Of a stretch of DNA of 64,000 nt, positions 1-7,763 are shown one piece after another. How positions within the stretch are numbered: the stretch's first letter is position 1; the number at the start of each line of letters is the position of its first letter. The translations under genes and the position numbers were made by a program. The notes below the pieces were generated by a model. The model was not told the origin of the DNA, ran no database searches, and worked only from the letters and a program-made list of their open reading frames with translations. Location: assembly GCF_001942625.1 (NCBI RefSeq), contig NZ_MLCL01000039.1:62001-126000 (forward strand), in the 5' to 3' direction. The DNA comes from Mycobacterium syngnathidarum. GTDB lineage: Bacteria; Actinomycetota; Actinomycetes; Mycobacteriales; Mycobacteriaceae.

Positions 1-1247
1 TCAACTCACACTGGGAGGCCGCCGGCCTCGGCCAGACGGGCGAGACCATAATCGTCGGGCCCGACGGATTGATGAGGTCGGACTCGCGCTTGTTCGTCGA
101 GGATCCACAGGCCTACCTGCGGGAAGCCGTGGCTGCGGGCACGCCGGCCGAGGTGGCCGAGCGGGCGATCCAGCAGGGCGGCACCACATTGGTGCAGCCG
201 GTTGCGACGCAGTCGGCACAACTGGCGCTCCAGGGGCGCAGCGGCACCCTGATCGGCCGGGACTATGAGGGCCGCAATACCCTGCAGGCGTATGCCCCGG
301 TCGATTTGCCGAAACTGAACTGGACCATCGTGGCGAAGATCGACACGGCCGAAGCGTTCGCACCGGTATCGGCATTCACCCGCACTCTGGTGTTGTCCAC
401 CGCGGTGATCATCTTCATCGTCTGTATCGCCGCGATGCTGCTCGCACGGGTGTTCGTGCGGCCGCTTCGCCGCCTCGAGGCCGGCGCGCACCGCATCAGC
501 GGCGGAGACTACGACATCACCCTGCCGGTGACGTCGCGAGACGAGTTCGGGGATCTCAGCAACGCGTTCAACGAGATGAGCCGCAACCTCCGGATCAAGG
601 AAGACCTGCTCAACGAGCAGCGCCAGGAGAACGACCGGCTCTTACTGACGCTGATGCCGGAGACGGTGGTGGCGCGATATCGCGAAGGCGAGGAAACCAT
701 CGCCCAGGACCACCAGGACGTCACCGTCATCTTCGCCGACGTCGCGGGCCTGGACCGCCTCGCCAACGACCTGAGCTCCGACGAGTCGCTGTCGATCGTC
801 AATCGGCTGGTCAGGCAGTTCGACGCGGCGGCCGAGAACCTGGGCGTGGAGAAGGTACGGACACTGCACAACGGCTACCTGGCGAGCTGCGGACTGAACG
901 TGCCGCGCCTGGACAACGTGCGAAGAACCGTCGACTTCGCCATCGAGATGCAGCGCATCGTCGAACGGTTCAACGGCGAGACCGGCAACCAGCTGCAACT
1001 ACGGGCAGGCATCAATACCGGCACGGTGACCAGCGGGCTGGTCGGCCGCACCAACATGGCCTACGACATGTGGGGCGGCGCGGTGAACCTGGCCTACCAG
1101 GTGCAGAGCGGCTTCTCGCAACCGGGGATCTATGTCACCGCCCGGGTCTTCGAGACCATGCAGAGCTCCAAACAGTTCACCCCGGCGGGCGACATTGCGG
1201 TGGACGGCCGCGATGAACCCGTGTGGCGACTCACGGAGCACCAATGA
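1..1247 (+). CDS. membrane adenylate/guanylate cyclase-like protein (5' truncated by window edge)
   Basis: The open frame runs in from the left edge (first full codon at base 3), so the N-terminus is missing; 414 residues are visible. In order: the end of an extracytoplasmic sensor region (motif GETIIVGPDGLMRSD, Cache-like), one transmembrane helix (LVLSTAVIIFIVCIAAMLL), a HAMP domain, a short coiled linker (LLNEQRQENDRLLLTL), and a class III nucleotide cyclase domain. The first metal-binding Asp is present (IFADVAG). The usual EKxKTxGDxxM segment reads EKVRTLHNGYL, and the usual WGDxVNxAxR segment reads WGGAVNLAYQ. The second metal Asp, a substrate-specifying Asp and the transition-state Arg are therefore replaced, which suggests weak or no catalysis. 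The stop overlaps the start of the downstream CNBD-MscS channel, as in the M. tuberculosis Rv2435c/Rv2434c pair (by recall). Family assignment is firm; activity is doubtful. Confidence 0.9.
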   Translation, partial: NSHWEAAGLGQTGETIIVGPDGLMRSDSRLFVEDPQAYLREAVAAGTPAEVAERAIQQGGTTLVQPVATQSAQLALQGRSGTLIGRDYEGRNTLQAYAPVDLPKLNWTIVAKIDTAEAFAPVSAFTRTLVLSTAVIIFIVCIAAMLLARVFVRPLRRLEAGAHRISGGDYDITLPVTSRDEFGDLSNAFNEMSRNLRIKEDLLNEQRQENDRLLLTLMPETVVARYREGEETIAQDHQDVTVIFADVAGLDRLANDLSSDESLSIVNRLVRQFDAAAENLGVEKVRTLHNGYLASCGLNVPRLDNVRRTVDFAIEMQRIVERFNGETGNQLQLRAGINTGTVTSGLVGRTNMAYDMWGGAVNLAYQVQSGFSQPGIYVTARVFETMQSSKQFTPAGDIAVDGRDEPVWRLTEHQ

Positions 1248-2671
1248 TGCGGGACATCCTCGCCACCCCGTGGTTCTGGTGGTCCGTCGTCGTCGCGGTC
1301 GGGCTTCCGGTGGCCCTGGTCGCCCTCACCGAGGTTCACAACGCGTTGGTGCGCCGGCGCAGCTATCTGGCCCGCCCGGTCAGCCTGATCCGGAACTATG
1401 TGCTGCCGCTGGGAGCGCTGCTGGTTCTGCTGATCAAGGCGACCGAGATCACCACCGAGGCGACGCCCGTGCGGGTGGTGGCAACGGGTTTCGGGTTCGT
1501 CGTCCTTATGCTGCTGCTGTCCGGTCTCAATGCGACGATTTTCCAAGGCGCTCCCGAGGGGAGTTGGCGTAGCCGGGTTCCGTCGATCTTCCTCGATGTC
1601 GCACGGTTCGTGGTGATCGCCGTCGGCATCGCCCTGATCTTCGCCTGGATCTGGGGAGCCAACATCGGCGGGCTGTTCGCCGCCCTGGGAGTCGGCTCCA
1701 TCGTCCTCGGCCTGGTTCTGCAGAACTCGGTCGGCCAGATCATCTCCGGGCTGCTGGTGCTTTTCGAGCAGCCGTTCCAGCTCGGCGACCGCGTGGAGAC
1801 CCGCTGGATCCCCGGCGGCCGCGTTGTCGAAGTCAACTGGCGGGCAACGCATCTCGACTCCGGAAGCGGAGTGTACGTACTGCCGAACTCGCTGCTGGCC
1901 ACGGAATGGTTCATCAACCTGAGCCTGCCGCGCGACAACCATTCGATCAACCTCGTGACGATGTTCTCGACATCGGACTCACCTGACACCGTCAGTGCGG
2001 TCCTGACCGAGGTCGCCGAGCGGTTGCCGCAGCTGCGGGCAGGGGCCACACCATCGGTCGCCAAAGGTGCCGCAGGGGAATACACCACGACGATCCCGCT
2101 GCGCGGCCCCAGTGACGACGCCGCGGCACGGTCGACATTCCTGCGCTGGACCTGGTACGCGTCGCGTCGCGCCGAGCTACACCTCGACGACGCTGCCGAC
2201 GGGTTCCCGACGGCCGAAATCGAGCAGGACGCAGGCGAAGTGCTGCGCCAGTCCCTCCGTATCGGGCGGACCGACGAGGAGCTGCTGACCCCCTACATCA
2301 GAGTGGTCCGCTACGGCACCGGTGAACCCATGCAGCAACCCGGCGAGGTTCCCACCTCCATGATGTTCGTGATCAGCGGCCGGATCCGATTGTCCGCCAC
2401 CACCGAGGACGGCGCGACGGTCAGCCTGCGCATCCTCGAACGCGGTGACTACCTGGGCCAGTCGACGTTGACCCGTGAGCCGGTGCGAGCATCGGCCACG
2501 GCGCTGGACGAGGTCACCGTGGTGCGGGTGGAACGGGAACACATCGAGACACTGGTGATGCGTAACCCGTTGCTGATGCAGGACATCGGCCGGGCGATCG
2601 AGGAGCGCAAGGTCAACGTCCAGCGGGCGCTGTCGGCACCGCGGGTCTCGGCGCCGAGTTCCAACCGTTAG
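1244..2671 (+). CDS. MscS-family mechanosensitive channel with C-terminal cyclic-nucleotide-binding domain
   Basis: 475 residues. The ATG at 1244 overlaps the cyclase stop (ATGA), so the two genes are translationally coupled; ATG 1247 is an alternative. Residues 1-150 hold about four hydrophobic helices. The pore-lining MscS helix and beta domain follow, with LGVGSIVLGLVLQNSVGQI and FEQPFQLGDRVE. The last 130 residues form a CRP-type ligand-binding domain with the cassette GDYLGQSTLTREPVRASA. This keeps the phosphate-contacting Arg, but has Gln where the canonical cassette has Glu. This architecture is the bacterial cyclic-nucleotide-gated (bCNG) channel type, normally weakly mechanosensitive. 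The likely role is gating of small-solute flux in response to a nucleotide or to the partner cyclase-like protein. Confidence 0.93.
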   Translation: MMRDILATPWFWWSVVVAVGLPVALVALTEVHNALVRRRSYLARPVSLIRNYVLPLGALLVLLIKATEITTEATPVRVVATGFGFVVLMLLLSGLNATIFQGAPEGSWRSRVPSIFLDVARFVVIAVGIALIFAWIWGANIGGLFAALGVGSIVLGLVLQNSVGQIISGLLVLFEQPFQLGDRVETRWIPGGRVVEVNWRATHLDSGSGVYVLPNSLLATEWFINLSLPRDNHSINLVTMFSTSDSPDTVSAVLTEVAERLPQLRAGATPSVAKGAAGEYTTTIPLRGPSDDAAARSTFLRWTWYASRRAELHLDDAADGFPTAEIEQDAGEVLRQSLRIGRTDEELLTPYIRVVRYGTGEPMQQPGEVPTSMMFVISGRIRLSATTEDGATVSLRILERGDYLGQSTLTREPVRASATALDEVTVVRVEREHIETLVMRNPLLMQDIGRAIEERKVNVQRALSAPRVSAPSSNR

Positions 2672-3787
<1,116 letters not shown>

Positions 3788-3800
3788 AGATCCACCCATC

Positions 3801-3838
3801 CAGGGAGCCTGTCGTCAACCCCAACGGCAGGCTCCCTG
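3801..3838 (+). terminator. hairpin terminator downstream of fbpC
   Basis: Perfect 11-bp inverted repeat, CAGGGAGCCTG at 3801-3811 and CAGGCTCCCTG at 3828-3838, with a 16-nt loop. It begins 14 bases after the fbpC stop and ends 27 bases before the next start codon. No U-tract follows, which is common in mycobacterial terminators. Confidence 0.65.
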
Positions 3839-3864
3839 CCTATGCGCGGAGTAGGTTTGTACCG

Positions 3865-5424
3865 ATGGCTCAGTCCTCGGCGGGTGCGTCACCCAACGCG
3901 CGGATGCTCGGCGGAGTCGCCGCGGCCGCGGTGTCGCTCGGTGTGGCCCAGGTCGTGGCCATTCCGTTTCCGCCACACGCCGAGCCGCGCAACGCGGTCG
4001 GAGCGGCAGTCGTCGACCTGACACCGGGGCCCGTCAAAGAGTTTGTGATACAAGCACTCGGCAGTCTGGACAAGCTCTTTCTGGCTGTCGTCGTCCTGGT
4101 GGTGATCGCCGTCATCGCCGCTCTGGCTGCGACATACGAAACCCGGGCCCGCCCGATCGGCAACGCGATCTTCGGCGTCGCCGGCCTGCTCGCCTGCGTT
4201 GCCGTGCTCTCGCGTCCGGGTGCCTCCCCGCTCGACGTCATTCCCACCGTGGTGGGCACCGCGGCAGGCATGGCGGTGCTGCGCATGCTGGCGCTGCGGC
4301 GCTGGACGGCCCCAGCCGATGACCAGCCCGACACCCGTGACGAGTTCGGCGTCACCCGACGGACCTGGCTCACCACGGCCGGCCTGCTGGGTTTCGGGGT
4401 GGCCAGTGGGCTCATGGGCGTCGTCATCGACCGGTTGACCAGTTCCGTGGCAGCCGAGCGCGACACCTCGGTGATCCCTCCACCCCGCGTTCCCGCTCCC
4501 CCGATACCGCCGGGTGCACAGCCGAAAAACGTTGCCCTGCCCAGCTTCATCACCGATGCCGGTGACTTCTACCGTGTCGACACCGCACTTACCGTGCCAC
4601 AGTTGAGCCGCGACGAGTGGCGGCTTCGCATCCACGGCATGGTGGACCGAGAGATCACCTACAGCTTCGCCGACCTGGACCGCTTCGAGGTGATCGAAAA
4701 GGCCATCACGCTGACCTGCGTCTCGAATCCGGTTGGGGGCAATCTCATCTCGACAGGAATGTGGACGGGCTACCGGGTGGCGGATCTACTGCGGGCCGCC
4801 GGCGTGCACCCGGATGCCGACATGGTGCTGTCCACTGCGGTCGACGGGTTCACCGTGGGCACCCCGGCGGAAGCTCTCGCCGTAGGCGGCGACGCCCTGC
4901 TGGCCGTCGGCCTCAACAGACAACCACTACCGGTCGAACACGGCTATCCCGCCAGGCTGGTGGTGGCCGGACTCTACGGATACGTGTCGGCCACCAAGTG
5001 GGTCACCGACCTGGAACTGACCCGGTTCGACCGCGCCGAGGCGTATTGGACCAGACAGGGCTGGGCGCCGCGCGGGCCGATCAAGACCGAGTCGCGAATC
5101 GACGTGCCGAAGAACGGCCAGACGGTGCCGGTGGGACCGACGACGTTCGGCGGAGTCGCGTGGGCACAGAATCGCGGCGTCCGTGCCATCGAAGTCCGAA
5201 TCGACGACGGCCCATGGCAATCCGCCCAACTCGGGGATGCCTACTCCAACCAGACGTGGCGGCTGTGGAGCTTCGATTGGCAGGCCGCCGTCCCCGGCCG
5301 GCACACGATCACGGTGCGGGCCACCGACAACACCGGGACGGTCCAGACCTCAGACCAGGCCCCCACCGTGCCCGACGGCGCCACCGGATGGCACTCGGTG
5401 AACTTCACCGTGACCCAGGCCTAG
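3865..5424 (+). CDS. membrane-anchored molybdopterin-dependent oxidoreductase (sulfite oxidase fold)
   Basis: 519 residues. The open frame extends far upstream through fbpC, but coding begins at ATG 3865 (MAQSSAGASPNARMLGG). About five hydrophobic helices occupy residues 1-190, the last being a TAT-like anchor (RTWLTTAGLLGFGVASGLMG). A sulfite-oxidase-type molybdopterin domain follows with the Mo-ligating Cys285 in TLTCVSNPVGG, and then a C-terminal Mo-co dimerisation domain ending in FTVTQA. The catalytic domain is probably outside the membrane. It resembles the mycobacterial transmembrane sulfite-oxidase homologue Rv0218 (by recall). The natural substrate is unknown. A molybdate transporter (modBC) lies 24 kb away. 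Confidence 0.88.
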   Translation: MAQSSAGASPNARMLGGVAAAAVSLGVAQVVAIPFPPHAEPRNAVGAAVVDLTPGPVKEFVIQALGSLDKLFLAVVVLVVIAVIAALAATYETRARPIGNAIFGVAGLLACVAVLSRPGASPLDVIPTVVGTAAGMAVLRMLALRRWTAPADDQPDTRDEFGVTRRTWLTTAGLLGFGVASGLMGVVIDRLTSSVAAERDTSVIPPPRVPAPPIPPGAQPKNVALPSFITDAGDFYRVDTALTVPQLSRDEWRLRIHGMVDREITYSFADLDRFEVIEKAITLTCVSNPVGGNLISTGMWTGYRVADLLRAAGVHPDADMVLSTAVDGFTVGTPAEALAVGGDALLAVGLNRQPLPVEHGYPARLVVAGLYGYVSATKWVTDLELTRFDRAEAYWTRQGWAPRGPIKTESRIDVPKNGQTVPVGPTTFGGVAWAQNRGVRAIEVRIDDGPWQSAQLGDAYSNQTWRLWSFDWQAAVPGRHTITVRATDNTGTVQTSDQAPTVPDGATGWHSVNFTVTQA

Positions 5425-5434
5425 ACACCTGCGG

Positions 5435-5635
5435 TCACTTGGCCGAGAGCTTGCGCCAACTCACCACGCAGATCACGACACCGATCACCGCGGTGATCGG
5501 CCCGATGACCGACCACGTGGTGGTGTTGCTCATCGGACTGCCCTGCAGCACGCCGAAACCCTGCAGCGCCCAGATCAGCCCGAACAGTGCCACGATCACA
5601 CCGACCGCGAACGTCACGACGAATCCCCGGTTCAT
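5435..5635 (-). CDS. small two-helix membrane protein
   Basis: 66 residues, ATG at 5635. Two hydrophobic helices (FVVTFAVGVIVALFGLIWAL and VIGPITAVIGVVICVVSW) are joined by a short polar loop; the C-terminus RKLSAK is basic. It is convergent with the molybdopterin enzyme, ten bases apart. No function recognised. Length, codon use and membrane pattern support a real gene. Confidence 0.7.
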   Translation of the reverse strand: MNRGFVVTFAVGVIVALFGLIWALQGFGVLQGSPMSNTTTWSVIGPITAVIGVVICVVSWRKLSAK

Positions 5636-6215
5636 GCCTGGGATGCTACGCGGAACCGGTGCAGATTTCGGCCCGCGCCGTCCGGGATTCTCACGTCAGG
5701 CCAATGGGTGCGGTCGTTCCTCTGCCGTGCTTGTCGGCCAGGCAGGCGCAGATCTCCCACTCGTGCAAGCGTTTGACCGTTGTCTGTGGGCCGGGTCTAA
5801 TGAGCGGGGCCGCACGCATTCTGCGGGTGCGGCCGGTAATGCGGAAGCGAGGTGAGTGGCACATGCCGAGCGACAGTATCGGGGCGCTTGGTCGGACCGC
5901 CCTCACGAATCAGGTTGGCTTCACGTCGCACTGACCGTGGCCTGAACGGTTGCAGACCGTCGAGCTGGTTTTGGCTGTCTGGATGGTGCGCCCCCTGGGA
6001 AAGTGCGGGAGGTTGCTGCGTGGCCGCACTTGACATGCCCGGCGTCGACGGGGGTCCCGCGACTATCCCACAACGGCTGTGGGACACGCACTGATGTCGT
6101 TGGTGCGCAGTGTGATTGGAGGATTCGATGGCTAGGTTGTTTGACTCGGCCCCAGCGGGGGTTGGTAACGGTCTCGTGGTGTCGAGTTCGCACGGGACGC
6201 GAATGTGGGGTGGGC
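5636..6215 (+). other. 580-base leader/intergenic region upstream of mgtE with hairpins
   Basis: There is no long gene here. Inverted repeats: GGCCGCAC (5808-5815) with GTGCGGCC (5827-5834), and TCCCACA (6066-6072) with TGTGGGA (6078-6084) around the loop ACGGC. Two short ORFs with plausible Shine-Dalgarno sequences are listed separately. The length and structure suggest a regulated 5' leader for the magnesium transporter. No recognised M-box core could be matched by eye. Confidence 0.4.
5863..5934 (+). CDS. candidate leader peptide ORF (23 aa) in mgtE leader
   Basis: ATG 5863 lies six bases after GAGGTGAG and opens a 23-codon ORF (MPSDSIGALGRTALTNQVGF, then three more residues). It ends about 280 bases before mgtE. 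It is too short for coding statistics and may be chance, but the ribosome-binding site is good and the position is within the structured leader. Confidence 0.2.
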   Translation: MPSDSIGALGRTALTNQVGFTSH

Positions 6216-6223
6216 ATGTCTGA
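6128..6223 (+). CDS. candidate 31-aa leader ORF overlapping the mgtE start
   Basis: ATG 6128 follows the strong Shine-Dalgarno TTGGAGGA by five bases. The ORF reads MARLFDSAPAGVGNGLVVSS and eleven more residues, and its TGA at 6221-6223 lies eight bases into mgtE in another frame. The mgtE start itself has only GTGGGGTGGGC upstream. Ribosomes ending the small ORF could therefore reinitiate on mgtE, a layout typical of translational coupling or leader-peptide control. No homology recognised. Confidence 0.35.
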   Translation: MARLFDSAPAGVGNGLVVSSSHGTRMWGGHV

Positions 6224-7592
6224 GGTGCCGACGAGCGAGATCGACAACACCGATCGTGATGCGATGACCAAGGCGATTGAACGGGCAATGGCCGACGATC
6301 TTGATCTGTCAGCGCTGACGTCGATGGTGCGGCCGCTGACTGCGTCACACATCGTCGACGTCCTGGAGCGCCTGGATTCCAAGCGTCGAGCCGTGCTGTA
6401 CCGGCTGCTGAGCAAGGATCAGGCTCTCGAAGTGTTCGAGAATCTCGATGCCAGCCTGCAAAGCGATCTCGTCGGTGCCCTCCAAGACGACGATGTCGCC
6501 ACGCTGTTCGCCGACCTGGACCCCGATGATCGCGTCGAACTCCTCGATGAGCTGCCGGCGAAGGTCGCGCGCCGGCTCATGCAAGCGCTCCCGGCGCCCG
6601 AACGAGACCTGACCGCGACCATCCTCGGCTATCCGCAGGGTTCGATCGGGCGGCGGATGAGCCCCGAGTTCGTCGCCGTCCGCCCCGACATGTCGACCAC
6701 CGAAGCATTGAGCCGGGTGCAGGCCCACCTCGGGGACGCCGAAACCGTATATACGCTGCCGGTCACCGACACCCGACGGATCCTGGTGGGCATCGTGAGC
6801 CTACGTGATCTGATGACGGCACCCCAGCAAACCGCTATCGGTGACCTGATGCAGCGGCCCCACAGCATGCGGGCTACCGACGATGCCGAAGAGTCCGCTC
6901 GCCGCTGCGCCGGCCTCAAGCTCCTTGCCCTGCCCATCGTCGACAATGAGAACCGACTCGTCGGGATCCTCACCGTTGACGACGCGTTGGCGATTCTGGA
7001 GAACGCCGATTCCGAGGACCAGGCCCGCATCAGCGGTACCGAACCGCTGCGCCGGCCCTATCTGACCGCCTCGGTCGCCAGCCTGGTCCGGTCGCGGGTG
7101 GTGTGGCTGCTTGTGCTGGCTGTCGGCGCTACGCTCACTGTGCAGGTCCTCGAAGTGTTCGAAGCCACATTAGAGCAGGTGGTGACACTCGCCTTGTTTG
7201 TGCCGCTGCTGATCGGCACTGGTGGGAACACCGGGAACCAGGCCGCGACGACGGTAACCCGTGCATTGGCTCTGGGCGATGTCGGGCCACGAGACCTGGG
7301 CAAGGTGTTGTTTCGGGAGTTCCGCGTGGGCCTGTCGCTGGGCGTGTTGCTCGGCTCGCTGGCGTTCGTGGTGACCACCATCGTCTATGGCCGCGACATC
7401 GGCATGGTGATCGGGCTGACGTTCGTGAGCTTGTGCACCATGGCCGCCACGGTCGGCGGTGCAATGCCGTTGCTGGCCCGCGCTATTCGTGCTGACCCTG
7501 CGGTGTTCTCCAATCCGTTCATCTCGACGTTCGTCGATGCCACTGGCTTGATGATCTACTTCGTCATTGCCAAGACCGTGCTGGGCCTGTGA
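6216..7592 (+). CDS. mgtE: magnesium transporter MgtE
   Basis: 458 residues. ATG 6216 (MSEVPTSEIDNTDRDAM) is preferred over the long upstream frame extension because family similarity begins here. Order: an N-terminal all-helical MgtE_N domain (residues ~40-135, with AEVE-like repeats such as FADLDPDDRVELLDELP), a pair of CBS domains (~140-260), the plug helix, and five transmembrane helices (~285-458). Channel signature GTGGNTGNQAATTVTRALAL and the conserved FVDATGLMIYF in the last helices are present. MgtE is a homodimeric Mg2+-gated channel; cytosolic Mg2+ bound by the N and CBS domains closes it. Expression may be controlled by the long leader. Confidence 0.93.
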   Translation: MSEVPTSEIDNTDRDAMTKAIERAMADDLDLSALTSMVRPLTASHIVDVLERLDSKRRAVLYRLLSKDQALEVFENLDASLQSDLVGALQDDDVATLFADLDPDDRVELLDELPAKVARRLMQALPAPERDLTATILGYPQGSIGRRMSPEFVAVRPDMSTTEALSRVQAHLGDAETVYTLPVTDTRRILVGIVSLRDLMTAPQQTAIGDLMQRPHSMRATDDAEESARRCAGLKLLALPIVDNENRLVGILTVDDALAILENADSEDQARISGTEPLRRPYLTASVASLVRSRVVWLLVLAVGATLTVQVLEVFEATLEQVVTLALFVPLLIGTGGNTGNQAATTVTRALALGDVGPRDLGKVLFREFRVGLSLGVLLGSLAFVVTTIVYGRDIGMVIGLTFVSLCTMAATVGGAMPLLARAIRADPAVFSNPFISTFVDATGLMIYFVIAKTVLGL

Positions 7593-7763
7593 GTTACACC
7601 GGCCGGGCCCACCCGCGACATTCGCATCCCCCGCAACCGCGCGGTCGTGACGCTGGTCATCGACGTGTCGCAGTCCATGCGGGCCGGCGAACCTCCCAGG
7701 CCTACCGGGAACAAAGGCGAGCCCGTCAAGGTTGAGCCCATCAGACTGAACTTTGGAGGTTTG
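7593..7763 (+). pseudogene. stranded fragment of a von Willebrand A membrane protein gene (Rv1481-like)
   Basis: Directly after the mgtE stop, an open frame reads [31 protein letters not shown], and then unrelated sequence up to the lon start, in frame with lon. By recall, M. tuberculosis Rv1481 contains [20 protein letters not shown] followed by [11 protein letters not shown]. The match covers about 30 codons, including the MIDAS motif DVSQS. Nothing else of the ~330-residue gene is present, so this is a relic of recombination. Codons 7647-7763 could also act as an N-terminal extension of Lon, but ATG 7764 has GGAGG just upstream. Confidence 0.7.

Noticed and set aside
5636..6215. M-box or other known magnesium riboswitch upstream of mgtE
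   Set aside because: GAGGTGAG near 5849 resembles part of the M-box, but the following conserved elements (GCUCC, GCUGCUGCCC, GACGCCAA type blocks) could not be found by eye; left as an unassigned leader.
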